DNA of 64,000 bases. Source: Myceligenerans pegani. Lineage in GTDB: Bacteria; Actinomycetota; Actinomycetes; Actinomycetales; Cellulomonadaceae. The notes below the pieces were generated by a model. It was given only the letters and a program-made list of their open reading frames with translations. It did no database searches and was not told the DNA's origin. The stretch lies in assembly GCF_014892515.1 (NCBI RefSeq), contig NZ_JADBGR010000082.1:1-64000 (forward strand), given 5' to 3'. This document shows, piece after piece, positions 46,009 through 54,831 of the stretch; position 1 is the first letter of the stretch; each line of letters starts with the position of its first letter. A program made the position numbers and the translations under genes.

Positions 46009-46581
46009 TCAAGCGCCTGGCAGCACGACCCCGTCGGCGCCCCGGGACCTCAGCCAGTCGGTCCGGGTGATCTCGTACCGGACCTCGCCGTGCTCGGTCC
46101 CGGGCAGCGGGTCGTCGAACGGCACGTGGAACGTCTCCACGTGGCGCAGGCCGCACTTCTCCAGGACGCGTCGCGAACCGGCGTTGACCGCCATCGCCTC
46201 CGCGACCACCCGCTCCACGCCGAGCTCGAAGGCGTGATCGACGAGAGCCCGGCCGCCCTCGGTCGCGAGGCCCTTCCCCCAGGCGCCCCGACGCAGCCGG
46301 TAGCCGAGCTCGGGAACGCCGGCGCCGTCGGACAGCAGACCGAACCAGCCGAGGAACGTTCCGCCGTCGTCCTCGGCGACGAAGCGGCCGAAGCCGGCAT
46401 GCCGGGCACGATGCCGCAACAGTTCCGCGACCTCCGCCTCGACGGCGTCACGCGACGGCGGCCGCCGGTCGAGATACCGCATGACGCCGGGCTCGGAGTT
46501 GAGCAGGCACAGCCGATCGACGTCGTCCTCCCGGACCGGGCGCAACGCCATCCGCGCAGTTCTCAGGACGGCCTCGCTCAC
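46009..46581 (-). CDS. GNAT family N-acetyltransferase
   Basis: RimJ/RimL-type acetyltransferase of 190 residues: TARMALRPVREDDVDRLCLLNSEPGV start, YRLRRGAWGKGLATEGGRALVDHAF with the acetyl-CoA loop, and VLEKCGLRHVET. The GTG at 46581 is chosen because the conserved start follows it directly. Its 3' end faces arsR across 18 bp. Confidence 0.88.
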   Translation of the reverse strand: MSEAVLRTARMALRPVREDDVDRLCLLNSEPGVMRYLDRRPPSRDAVEAEVAELLRHRARHAGFGRFVAEDDGGTFLGWFGLLSDGAGVPELGYRLRRGAWGKGLATEGGRALVDHAFELGVERVVAEAMAVNAGSRRVLEKCGLRHVETFHVPFDDPLPGTEHGEVRYEITRTDWLRSRGADGVVLPGA

Positions 46582-46667
46582 ACGCCCATCGTAGCGGAGC
46601 GCGGCGCTCCGGCCGGCGCCGATCAATTCCCGGGACATGCGCGGCGATCCTCGCCAGGATGGCGGGC

Positions 46668-47414
46668 ATGGAAGAGGTCGAGGTCGTCGTCGCGCACAGC
46701 CAGCGCGCGACGTTGCGCGTCGGTGACGTGTTCCTGAAGGTCGACGGCGACGCGGCGCACGCCGACACCGAGGTGCGGGCGATGGCCATGGCGCCGGTAC
46801 CGACGCCGGCGGTCCTCTGGCGCGAGCCGCCCGTGCTCGCGATCGCCGCCGTGCCCGGCAAGGCACTGGGCCGCCTGGGCGAACCGTCGGACGCGTCGCC
46901 GGCGGCGTGGGCCGCGGCGGGCGCCACGGTACGGAGGCTGCACGATGCGCCGCTGCCGCCGTGGCCGGGACACCGGCTCGAGGACGTGGCGGCGGAGCTC
47001 GACAGGGAGTGCGAGGCACTGCTCGCCGACGCCGTGCTGCCCGCCGACGTGATCCGGCGCAACCGCGAGATCGCCGAGGCCGCGCTCCGACCGTGGAAGC
47101 CGGCCTTCATCCATGGCGACCTGCAGATCACGCACGTGTTCGTCGACGGCGACGAGGTCACCGGCATCATCGACTGGTCCGAGGCCGCGCCGGGCGACGC
47201 CATGTTCGACCTCGCCATCCTGACGCTCGGGCACGAGGAACGCCTGGACGACCTGCTGGCCGGCTACGGCCCGGGCGCGGACCGGGGCGTGATCCGGGCC
47301 TGGTGGTCCTTGCGCAGCCTGGTGGCATCACGGTGGCTGATCGAGCACGGCTTCGATCCGGACGCGCCAGGCTGCGAGTTCGACGTGCTCAGGTCCCGGA
47401 TGCGGGAACCCTAG
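46668..47414 (+). CDS. Aminoglycoside phosphotransferase-family (APH) protein
   Basis: Kinase-like fold with the catalytic loop FIHGDLQITHVFV and the metal block GIIDWSEAAPGD. The 248-residue protein lacks features that would fix the substrate; members act on antibiotics, choline, macrolides or other small molecules. Start at ATG 46668 (MEEVEV) with AGGATGG upstream; an ATG at 46659 adds three residues. Reads alone, facing the NADAR gene. Confidence 0.83.
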   Translation: MEEVEVVVAHSQRATLRVGDVFLKVDGDAAHADTEVRAMAMAPVPTPAVLWREPPVLAIAAVPGKALGRLGEPSDASPAAWAAAGATVRRLHDAPLPPWPGHRLEDVAAELDRECEALLADAVLPADVIRRNREIAEAALRPWKPAFIHGDLQITHVFVDGDEVTGIIDWSEAAPGDAMFDLAILTLGHEERLDDLLAGYGPGADRGVIRAWWSLRSLVASRWLIEHGFDPDAPGCEFDVLRSRMREP

Positions 47415-47515
47415 GACCGGCGTCCGAGCCGGCCGGGCCGGGGGCCGGTGCTGCCGTGCCGCGACGACGTCGCGACGTCCGGCGACCATGACGCCACTCA
47501 CCTGGCGCCGCGAAC

Positions 47516-48622
47516 TCAGTGCGGGATGCCGGCGCGCTGCGCGACGAGTTCGGCGCGGACGAGTTCCAGGAGGTGGCCCATCCAGTTGCCGCCGGCGTGC
47601 GGCCCGCGGCCCCAGAAGTCCGAGTGGAGGTCGTCGTAGTGGATGACGGCGTCGCCGGTCGCGAGCAGGAGCTCCGCCAGGTCCGGGTGCTGCGCGAACT
47701 TGAGCCGCAGCACCCAGGCCATCACCGCCGTCCGCATCCGGTGGAAGTCCGGTACCGGGGCGGCCGAGGCTGCGGTGATCTGCTGGATCTCCCACGCCGA
47801 CCCGGCCCGGCGTATCGCCGCCCGCTCGGCCGGATCGCTCGTGGACTGCGCCCAGTAGGCGTGCTCGACGCTCGGGTAGGTCTCGTCGCCGACGGCGATC
47901 GGCGCGGGGAAGTCGTTGCGCAGGCCGATGTGCGGGGACTGCTCTCCTGCGTAGCGGATGTTCCAGTTCCCCAGCGGGAGAAAGCCGCGCGGCGCGGCGC
48001 CGTCGTCGGCCGGTCCGGGCCGGTGGGACGGCCGTGCACCGGACGCGAAGGGACCGTACTCCTCGAAGTAGGCAAGGTTCGCCCGGGTGACGTCGTCCGG
48101 GTCCATCACCTCGTCGTACGACTTCTCGCACAGCTCGTGAAGGGGAGCGTCCTTGGCGTCCTGGTCGCCGAGGACGTACATCCGCAGGTGCTCGGGCACG
48201 GCGTCGTACGCCTCGCGCAGGGCCGCGAAGTCGGGCTCGCTGCGGCTGGCCAGGAACCGGTCGACGGCGATCGCGCAGCGGTCGCTCGAGTCGGGCCGGT
48301 CGTTCAGCTCGTCGATCAGGTCGGCCACCTCGCCGAGCAGTTCCTCGGCGGCGACCTCGGAGTACACGGTGTCGAACGTCCAGGACGCGAGCCCGTGCGC
48401 CGAGCCCCGGCCGCCCGGCTCCGCCTCCGTCACCACCCAGCCGGAGCGCAGCTTCTCCGCGAGCCCGTCGAGGTCGACCCACTCCCAGCAGTAGATGGCG
48501 CCGTCGGCGTAGATCTCCAGCGGTGTCAGGAAGTAGTGGCCGTTGTGGATGAACACCCAGCGCCAGGTCCCCTCGACCCGCTCGCCGTCGACCATCCGGT
48601 ACGTCCGGTTGAGTATCGTCAC
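47516..48622 (-). CDS. NADAR-domain protein with an extra N-terminal domain
   Basis: The C-terminal half (about 215-365) is a NADAR/YbiA-like domain: YPSVEHAYWAQSTSDPA and YDDLHSDFWGRGPHAGGNWMGHLL. Known NADAR proteins cleave glycosidic bonds in riboflavin intermediates or in ADP-ribosylated molecules. The N-terminal half (about 15-200) is a separate domain with FIHNGHYFLTPLEIYADGAI that I do not know. GTG at 48622 with a GGAGG site. 39 bp downstream of the alpha/beta hydrolase gene. Confidence 0.85.
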   Translation of the reverse strand: MTILNRTYRMVDGERVEGTWRWVFIHNGHYFLTPLEIYADGAIYCWEWVDLDGLAEKLRSGWVVTEAEPGGRGSAHGLASWTFDTVYSEVAAEELLGEVADLIDELNDRPDSSDRCAIAVDRFLASRSEPDFAALREAYDAVPEHLRMYVLGDQDAKDAPLHELCEKSYDEVMDPDDVTRANLAYFEEYGPFASGARPSHRPGPADDGAAPRGFLPLGNWNIRYAGEQSPHIGLRNDFPAPIAVGDETYPSVEHAYWAQSTSDPAERAAIRRAGSAWEIQQITAASAAPVPDFHRMRTAVMAWVLRLKFAQHPDLAELLLATGDAVIHYDDLHSDFWGRGPHAGGNWMGHLLELVRAELVAQRAGIPH

Positions 48623-48661
48623 CGTGCCTCCGATCCGCCTGAACGATAGCGTGCACGGTTG

Positions 48662-50671
48662 TCACGAGGGGCGAGACACCTGCCGGATCGGGTGCGGCCG
48701 GTCGCCGATGATGTCGATGGTGAGCAGGGCGAGGTTGGCCGCGATGGTCGCGCCGACGAGCGCGGTCAGTACGCCGACCGTGGCATCGGCGACGTGGTAG
48801 CCGAGCCAGGCCCCGAGGAACGACCCGCCGACGGCCACGACGAAGCCCCGCGAGCGGGTGGCGGGACGCCGGTCCCGGTCGACCCAGGCCAGGTACACGC
48901 CGAGCCCGATCGTCGCGCCCATGGACACCACCACCACGGCCGGACCACCCACGAACACCGCCGGCCACAGGCTCCACACGAGCAGAACGGCCAGGAACCA
49001 TCCGCCAGGACCCAGGATCGCCGGGGCGAGGCTGCGCAGCCAGATGCTCGCCCCGCGCCCGAAGCCGCCCCGGCGACGCACCCTGCCGGCCATCCAGCCG
49101 AGCATCGCGGTGGCGATCAGGGCACCACCGAGCAGTGCGCCGGCCACGATCTTGGCGAGGGTCGCCATCGTGAGCCCGACCTCGAACTCCGCCGCGCGGG
49201 TTTCGTACCGGGAGTCGTCCACCTCTCCGCTGTCGAAGAACGTGGTGAGGAGCCGTTCGCCGGCCTCGGGCTGGTAGTGCCAGAAGTCGTCGGAATGCCC
49301 GAGTTCGGCCAGGATCACCTGCCGGCCGTTCGGCAGTGCGGGAAGCAACTGGTCGGTGGCGTGGCGCGCCGGTGTCGAGAAGTCGACCGTACCGCCGATC
49401 AGCAGCGTCTCCACCGGTGACGGCCGCACCTGCCGGTAGTCCGCGTGGTCCGGGCTCGCCGGCCACGCCTCGGTGAGCCGCCCGGCGCCCCAGAGGATGT
49501 CGGAGGCGGCGTTGCCGAGGATCGAGCCGGGATCGCCGCCGCGCGCGTAGTAGGCGTCGACGATCTCCGCGTCGATCATGCCTGACGCGGCGCCGTCGCC
49601 CGAGGTGGACGACTCCGGGAAGACCAGATCGGCCAGCACGGACAGGGCCCAGAGCCCGCTCGGGTCACCGTCGGCCGCGCGCAGCCAGGCATCGAACATG
49701 GTCGGCGCGTTCAGTGGCGCGGCGCTCTCGGTCGTGTGGAACAGGCCGAACATCGTGGCCGCCCGGACGTTGCCGTCCTTGATCGGCAGAAACCCCCAGC
49801 GATCCGGCATGTCCGCCGCCGTCGCGGCCATGGATGCGGCGAGATCGTCGGTGCGGGAAGCGCACCCCTCGTCCGCGCGGCAGAGCTCGGCGTAGTGGTC
49901 GAGCTGGTCGTCGGTGGTCGCCGGGTCCCAGAGGAATCGGCCCGGAGGGTTGACCGCGAGCATCGCCGAGCGGTGGATCGACTCGGGATACCGCCAGGAG
50001 TAGATCATCGCGGTCCGGGTCCCCGCGCTCGAGCTGAACAGGTTGATCCGTGCGTACCCAAGAACCTGGCGTGCCGCCTCCAGGTCGTCGACGCGCTGGG
50101 GAAGCGAGTAGCCCTCGAGGTCGACGCCCTCGGCCACCAGGCGCTGCGCGCATTCGGCGAACGCCTCGGCGTAGCGGTCGAACGACTCGTCGCTCACGAG
50201 GTCGGCCGACTGCCGCAGCGCCGACTGCACCTCGGGGCAGTCCAGGACCGTCGATCCGTCGATGCCGCGGTATCCGACCAGGACCACGTCGTGGCGCTCG
50301 GCCAGGCGGCTCGCGGTCGGGAACGACATGTTCGTCGCGCCGGGACCACCTCCCAACCGGAAGATCGGCTCTGCGGGGTTCCCGCCGGTGGCCCGAATGC
50401 GGGTCACCGGCAGCGCGATCAGGTCCGAGCGCGGGTCCCGCCGGTTCTCCGGGACCATCAGTGTCCCGCAGTCCGCTTCCAGGCTCCCCGCCTCGGTGTC
50501 GTACGCGCACGGCTCCAGGGCGATCTCACCGGACGTCGCGCCATCGGGTACCACCGGTCGCGAGTCGTCCGGCCGGTCCAGGAGGACGAGGCCGAGCACT
50601 GTCAACCCGATCACCACCAGGGCCGCGATCCGGCCAACGGTGAACCCTCGCGGCTGCCGCCTGGGAACCAT
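48662..50671 (-). CDS. Alpha/beta hydrolase fused to a C-terminal membrane domain
   Basis: The 669-residue protein has one N-terminal membrane anchor (FTVGRIAALVVIGLTVLGLV, about 10-29), an outside alpha/beta-hydrolase domain of the tripeptidyl-peptidase type with LGGGPGATN, nucleophile region FSSSAGT, GTVDFSTP for the aspartate and LGHSDDF for the histidine, and then four to five membrane segments (about 530-650). The residue before the nucleophile is serine rather than the usual glycine. GAGGAG site six to seven bases from the ATG. Substrate unknown. Confidence 0.82.
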   Translation of the reverse strand: MVPRRQPRGFTVGRIAALVVIGLTVLGLVLLDRPDDSRPVVPDGATSGEIALEPCAYDTEAGSLEADCGTLMVPENRRDPRSDLIALPVTRIRATGGNPAEPIFRLGGGPGATNMSFPTASRLAERHDVVLVGYRGIDGSTVLDCPEVQSALRQSADLVSDESFDRYAEAFAECAQRLVAEGVDLEGYSLPQRVDDLEAARQVLGYARINLFSSSAGTRTAMIYSWRYPESIHRSAMLAVNPPGRFLWDPATTDDQLDHYAELCRADEGCASRTDDLAASMAATAADMPDRWGFLPIKDGNVRAATMFGLFHTTESAAPLNAPTMFDAWLRAADGDPSGLWALSVLADLVFPESSTSGDGAASGMIDAEIVDAYYARGGDPGSILGNAASDILWGAGRLTEAWPASPDHADYRQVRPSPVETLLIGGTVDFSTPARHATDQLLPALPNGRQVILAELGHSDDFWHYQPEAGERLLTTFFDSGEVDDSRYETRAAEFEVGLTMATLAKIVAGALLGGALIATAMLGWMAGRVRRRGGFGRGASIWLRSLAPAILGPGGWFLAVLLVWSLWPAVFVGGPAVVVVSMGATIGLGVYLAWVDRDRRPATRSRGFVVAVGGSFLGAWLGYHVADATVGVLTALVGATIAANLALLTIDIIGDRPHPIRQVSRPS

Positions 50672-50862
50672 GTGAACTCCTCGCGTCGGTGCGGAATCGC
50701 CCGGGCAGCGGTTCGCCCGCACAGCGATCTGATCGAGACAGATCCTGGTGCGACCGCATTCGCGGCGCCATGGTGCTGCCCGGTGCATCCGGGGTGGGGC
50801 ACGCCCCACTCGGCTCGCGTTCCGTCCTCGCACGTCGGTTCCATGCGGGTCCCGCAGTGGGA

Positions 50863-50868
50863 TAGCCT
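50863..50868 (+). promoter_or_regulatory. -10 element of a probable leaderless transcript
   Basis: TAGCCT lies seven bases before the GTG at 50876, so transcription would begin at or near that codon. No strong -35 sequence is evident. The remainder of the 204-bp divergent gap holds a short GTGGGGC/GCCCCAC hairpin and nothing else I can name. Confidence 0.4.
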
Positions 50869-50875
50869 CCGTGCC

Positions 50876-51391
50876 GTGCACGTGCTCTCGTTCCTCCGGT
50901 CGCTCGTCGGCGGTCCCCGGCGACGCCCGATCGGGGCGCTGGCGATCCTGACGGTGATCGTCGGCGTGGTGACGATGCACTCGATGAGCGGATCACCGAC
51001 GTCGCACACGCACCAGGTGCCCCACGGCGCCGCCGTCGTCGACGGTGCTTCCGTCGTCGAAGTCTCCGTCGGCCCCGCTTCGCGGGCAGCGGCGGAACGG
51101 GTCACGACGTCGGGACCCACCGCCGTCGCCGACACGTCGGCGCAGGGCCCGGAGATCCAGGCCCTCGGCGAGCCGGGCACGGGCGCCTGCCATGACGGCT
51201 GCGGCGGGCACGACCTCACGACGGCGATGTGCCTCATGGTCCTCGTCGCGATGCTCGCCCTCGTCGTGCCCGCACGGCGGCTCCTGTGGCGAGCCCCGCT
51301 CGAGGTGTCGACGCCCCTGCTGCCGGCACCGGCCGGCGTCCGGGCGGTCGCCGCTCCTTCCTTGCACGAACTCTGTATCTCGCGGACGTAG
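50876..51391 (+). CDS. DUF6153-like small membrane protein
   Basis: The 171-residue protein has an N-terminal membrane segment (IGALAILTVIVGVVTMHSMS), a polar outside region with a cysteine/histidine cluster (GACHDGCGGHD), and a second segment (TAMCLMVLVAMLALVV). It resembles the DUF6153 family, often found beside DUF305 genes in actinobacteria. A role in metal handling is suggested only by the Cys/His cluster and context. Confidence 0.65.
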   Translation: MHVLSFLRSLVGGPRRRPIGALAILTVIVGVVTMHSMSGSPTSHTHQVPHGAAVVDGASVVEVSVGPASRAAAERVTTSGPTAVADTSAQGPEIQALGEPGTGACHDGCGGHDLTTAMCLMVLVAMLALVVPARRLLWRAPLEVSTPLLPAPAGVRAVAAPSLHELCISRT

Positions 51392-51426
51392 ACCCGGCCG
51401 CGGCGCGCATCGCGCCGACCCGCAGC

Positions 51427-51450
51427 GCGACCGTGTCGGAGCACGGTCGC
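51427..51450 (+). terminator. Hairpin between DUF6153 and DUF305 genes
   Basis: GCGACCGTG (51427-51435) pairs with CACGGTCGC (51442-51450) around a six-base loop; no T-run. It may be an attenuator or an RNA-stability element. Confidence 0.4.
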
Positions 51451-51489
51451 GCCAGTGAGTGCTACCCGAGACGAGTTGAAGGAAGACCC

Positions 51490-52062
51490 ATGAAGCACAC
51501 CCTGATCTCCGTCGTCGCCCTGGCCGGCGCACTCGCCCTCGCGGGCTGCTCGGGCCCCGAGGAGCCCGCGCAGGACACCGCGAGCACGGCCGGCGAGCAC
51601 ACGGAGCACAACGACGCCGACGTCATGTTCGCGCAGATGATGATCCCGCACCACGAGCAGGCGATCGAGATGGCGGACATCGTCCTGGCCGAGCCCGGCG
51701 CCGACCCCCGGATCGCCGAGCTCGCCACCCGGGTCAAGGAGGCGCAGGCCCCCGAGATCGAGGAGCTCGGCCGGTGGCTGGACACCTGGGGCGCCGAGCG
51801 CACCTCCGAGCACTCCGGCCACGCCGGGATGGACGGCATGATGTCGGAGGAGGACATGCAGATGCTGGACGACGCCGCCGGCCCCGAGGCGAACCGCCTC
51901 TTCCTCGAGCAGATGATCGTGCACCACCAGGGTGCGATCGAGATGGCGCGAACCGAGATCGAGTCCGGTCAGGACGCGGGCGCGGTCGAGATGGCGCAGA
52001 CGATCATCGACACGCAGGACGCCGAGATCGAGACGATGGAAGAGCTCCTCGCCTCGATGTGA
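51490..52062 (+). CDS. DUF305 family lipoprotein
   Basis: The 190-residue protein has a lipobox (ALAGC) and two DUF305 repeats, each with a His-His-Glu/Gln motif (MMIPHHEQAIEMA and QMIVHHQGAIEMA), plus a middle region rich in methionine and histidine (HAGMDGMMSEEDMQM). Such proteins are often found with copper genes, but binding has rarely been shown. A strong GAAGGAAG site precedes the ATG. Confidence 0.85.
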   Translation: MKHTLISVVALAGALALAGCSGPEEPAQDTASTAGEHTEHNDADVMFAQMMIPHHEQAIEMADIVLAEPGADPRIAELATRVKEAQAPEIEELGRWLDTWGAERTSEHSGHAGMDGMMSEEDMQMLDDAAGPEANRLFLEQMIVHHQGAIEMARTEIESGQDAGAVEMAQTIIDTQDAEIETMEELLASM

Positions 52063-52068
52063 CCGACG

Positions 52069-52101
52069 GGTGGTGCGCCGGCGCCCGGCCGGCGCACCAC
52101 C
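52069..52101 (+). terminator. Strong hairpin after DUF305
   Basis: A perfect 14-bp stem GGTGGTGCGCCGGC (52069-52082) with its complement (52088-52101) around a five-base loop, beginning seven bases after the DUF305 stop. No T-run follows. It lies 16 bp before the copC-copD ribosome site, so it may limit read-through. Confidence 0.6.
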
Positions 52102-52117
52102 GTGCAAAGGAGTCCCC

Positions 52118-53611
52118 ATGCGCCGAACGCTTGCCGGCGCGCACCCCCGCACCGTCGTGGCACGGACGGCCGCCGGACTGGTCGCCGCCCTCCTGCTCGC
52201 GCTCTGGTGCGCGCCGTCCGCCGGCGCGCACACCCGGCTCGAGTCGACGGCGCCCGCCGCGGGGTCGACGTCGAGTCGCCCGGTCACCGAGGTCACGCTG
52301 CGGTTCACGCTGCCGGTGAGTGCGCTCGGCGACGGCGTGGTGATCGACGGTCCGGAGGGCACCGTCGAGGCCGACGTCGCTGGCGCCGAGGACGGCCTCG
52401 TCCTGACGGCGACCCCGCGCGACGCGCTGGGCGCCGGCGACTACACCGTGACGTGGAACGCCGCGGCCCAGGACGGCCATCCGCTGGAGGGTTCCTTCGG
52501 CTTCACCGTGACCGGCGCGGGCCCGAGCGGGTCCCCCGACGCCACCGGCACGCCGTCCGCCGGCGCGACGACGCCGGGAGAGGTCGGCGGTGGTGCCGGC
52601 AGCGGTGATGCCGCGAGCGGTGGCGCCTCCGGCACCGACGGGTCGCACTCCGGCACGGGCCACGACATGGATCACGATCCCGCCGCCATGGACAGCCCCG
52701 CGACCGATGTCGCGGAGGCGATCGCACGGCTGGGCAGCGCCGCCGCGCTCTGGGGCGGGCTGGTGGCCGCAGGCGGCCTGGTGTTCACGGGTTTCGTGCT
52801 GCGCGGCCGGGACCCGGCCGACGTCGCGGCCGTGCTGCGACTCGTCCGGTGGGCGGGCGTACTGGTCCTCCCCGGCCTCGCCGTCCGCGTCATGGCCGGA
52901 TCGGTACTCGTGGCGCACGGCGATCTCACGGCGGCGATCTCGCCCTCCGCGATCGGCGGCTCGCTCACCGGCACGACCCTCCGGGCCGTCGGTCTCCAGG
53001 CCGCCGGCGCCCTCGCGGTGGCGGCGGGTGCCTGGCGCACCCTGCCGGGCTCGTGGCTCGCCGTCCTCGGCGCCGTCGTGATGGGCGCCGGACACGTCGT
53101 CAGCGGCCACAGCAACACCGTCGAACCCCGCTGGCTGATCGTGATCGCCGACGTCGCACATCTCGCCGCGGCGGCCACCTGGGTGGGCGGCGTCGTCGCG
53201 ATGGGCCTCCTGCTGCGCGTCAGACGCCGGCGCGGACGCGAACCCGACGCCGCGCTCCTGGGAGCGCGCTTCTCGGTCGTCGCGGCCGTGTCCGTGACGG
53301 TGGTCGGCGCGGCGGGGGTGCTGCTGGCGGCCGGCGTCCTGGACCGCCCGGCACAGCTCTGGGAGAGCAGCTGGGGACTGCTCCTGCTGGCCAAGGTCGG
53401 TGTGGTGCTCGTCGTCGGGGCGATCGGCGCCTACCACCACTTCGGCGTCGTGCCGCGGCTCACGGCACGACGTCGTGGGGTGGTGCGCCATGCGGGACGC
53501 TCCCGTACGGCGGGCACCACGCTGCGGCGCAGCGCCGGCCGCGAGACCACGCTGATGGTCGTGGTCGTGCTGCTCACGGCCTGGCTGGTCGGCGCGTCGG
53601 TGCAGGGCTGA
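52118..53611 (+). CDS. CopC-CopD fusion copper protein
   Basis: The 497-residue protein has a signal peptide ending AGA-HT, so the mature chain would start with a histidine, a copper ligand in CopC; a CopC domain (to about 125) with TEVTLRFTLPV and WNAAAQDGHPLEGSFGF; a Gly/Ser/His-rich linker (HSGTGHDMDHD); and a CopD membrane domain of about eight segments with AHLAAAATWVGGV. Likely periplasmic copper binding and uptake or tolerance. AAAGGAG site five bases before the ATG. Confidence 0.9.
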   Translation: MRRTLAGAHPRTVVARTAAGLVAALLLALWCAPSAGAHTRLESTAPAAGSTSSRPVTEVTLRFTLPVSALGDGVVIDGPEGTVEADVAGAEDGLVLTATPRDALGAGDYTVTWNAAAQDGHPLEGSFGFTVTGAGPSGSPDATGTPSAGATTPGEVGGGAGSGDAASGGASGTDGSHSGTGHDMDHDPAAMDSPATDVAEAIARLGSAAALWGGLVAAGGLVFTGFVLRGRDPADVAAVLRLVRWAGVLVLPGLAVRVMAGSVLVAHGDLTAAISPSAIGGSLTGTTLRAVGLQAAGALAVAAGAWRTLPGSWLAVLGAVVMGAGHVVSGHSNTVEPRWLIVIADVAHLAAAATWVGGVVAMGLLLRVRRRRGREPDAALLGARFSVVAAVSVTVVGAAGVLLAAGVLDRPAQLWESSWGLLLLAKVGVVLVVGAIGAYHHFGVVPRLTARRRGVVRHAGRSRTAGTTLRRSAGRETTLMVVVVLLTAWLVGASVQG

Positions 53612-53627
53612 TCGCGGACTCGTCAGG

Positions 53628-53649
53628 CCGCGCCGGACGCCCGGCGCGG
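53628..53649 (+). terminator. Bidirectional hairpin between copCD and the desaturase gene
   Basis: CCGCGCCGG (53628-53636) pairs with CCGGCGCGG (53641-53649) around ACGC, in the 51-bp gap between convergent genes. Confidence 0.5.
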
Positions 53650-53662
53650 GCCGCGGCGGGCG

Positions 53663-54769
53663 TCACCGGTACCGCGCCGCGATCGGGCACTCCATCGGGT
53701 CGCTGTGCCCGAGGCCCACGCGGTTGAGGTAGCGGATCACGATCCCGTAGGACTCCACCAGCCCGGCCTCCGTGTACGGGATGCCCCGCTCGGCGCAGAA
53801 CTCGCGCACGATCGGCTGCACCCGCCGCAGGTTGCCCGACGCCATCCGCGGGAACACGTGGTGCTCCACCTGGAGGTTCAGGCCGCCCATCGCCCAGTCG
53901 AGGAACCGCCCGCCGCGGATGTTGCGGGAGGTGAGCACCTGCCGGCGCAGGAAGTCCACGTCGGCGTCCTTCGGGATCAACGGCATGCCCTTGTGGTTCG
54001 GCGCGAACGACGCCCCCATGTAGAGACCGAACACCATCAGCTCGACCGCGAGGAACGCGACCCCGAGCCACGGCCCGAGGGTCGCGATCACGAGCACGGG
54101 GAAGCCGATGAGCCGGATCGCGAGCAGCCACGCCTCGGCGCCGCGGTGCTTGATCGCCGGCGTGGTCGCGAGGCTGTGGATGGCGGTCGCGTGGAACACC
54201 GGACCGAACAGCGTGAGCATCGGGAAGAACAGCCAGCCCTGGCGCCGGGTCACCCAGCCGAGCAGGCCGGTGCGTCCCTCCCCCTGCCCCGGCACGAACA
54301 CGAGGGCGCCGGTGGCGATGTCGCCGTCCTTGCCGATCACGTTGGGGTTGCCGTGGTGCTTGTTGTGCTTGCGGGTCCACCAGCCGTAGCTGAGCCCGAC
54401 CACGAGGTTGCCGATGATCCGGGAGAACCACGCGTTGCGGGACCCGCTGGTGAACACCTGCTGGTGGGCGCCGTCGTGCGCGAGGAACGCGCCCTGGGTG
54501 AAGACGACGGCGAACCCTGCCGCCACGAGCAGCTGCCACCACGTCTGGCCCAGCGTCAGCAGCAGCACGAGCGCGACGGCCAGCTGCGCCGCCAGCGCCA
54601 CGGTCCGCCACACGTACCAGCGAAACCGCCGCTCCATCAGGCCCGCGTCGCTGACACGACGCATGAGGTCGAAGTAGTCCGCGGTCTGCGGATTGCGGGC
54701 GGTGCGTGGCCGGACGGGTCGAGCAGGCGGAGCGGGCCGAGGCGGGCGGACCGGGGTGTCGATGGTCAT
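53663..54769 (-). CDS. Fatty acid desaturase
   Basis: Membrane di-iron desaturase of 368 residues. The three histidine boxes are present: HDGAH (98-102), HNKHH (135-139) and QVEHH (near 310). Four membrane segments fit the acyl-lipid/linoleoyl-CoA type. It makes unsaturated fatty acids in membrane lipid. Upstream lies a sequence shared with the divergent kinase/regulator promoter, which suggests control by that pair. Confidence 0.93.
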   Translation of the reverse strand: MTIDTPVRPPRPAPPARPVRPRTARNPQTADYFDLMRRVSDAGLMERRFRWYVWRTVALAAQLAVALVLLLTLGQTWWQLLVAAGFAVVFTQGAFLAHDGAHQQVFTSGSRNAWFSRIIGNLVVGLSYGWWTRKHNKHHGNPNVIGKDGDIATGALVFVPGQGEGRTGLLGWVTRRQGWLFFPMLTLFGPVFHATAIHSLATTPAIKHRGAEAWLLAIRLIGFPVLVIATLGPWLGVAFLAVELMVFGLYMGASFAPNHKGMPLIPKDADVDFLRRQVLTSRNIRGGRFLDWAMGGLNLQVEHHVFPRMASGNLRRVQPIVREFCAERGIPYTEAGLVESYGIVIRYLNRVGLGHSDPMECPIAARYR

Positions 54770-54800
54770 GAACGTCACGGTAGGAACGAGGTCACGCGCT

Positions 54801-54822
54801 GCGCGTCCCTCGCGAGAGCCAA
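54801..54822 (-). promoter_or_regulatory. Shared box A upstream of the desaturase gene
   Basis: This 22-bp sequence matches 56117-56138 at 20 of 22 positions. The core is CTCGCGAGAGCCAA, in which CTCGCGAG is a perfect palindrome. It lies 32 bp before the desaturase start, inside a gap of 62 bp. Likely binding site for the DesR-like regulator. Confidence 0.5.
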
Positions 54823-54831
54823 CTTCACCCC

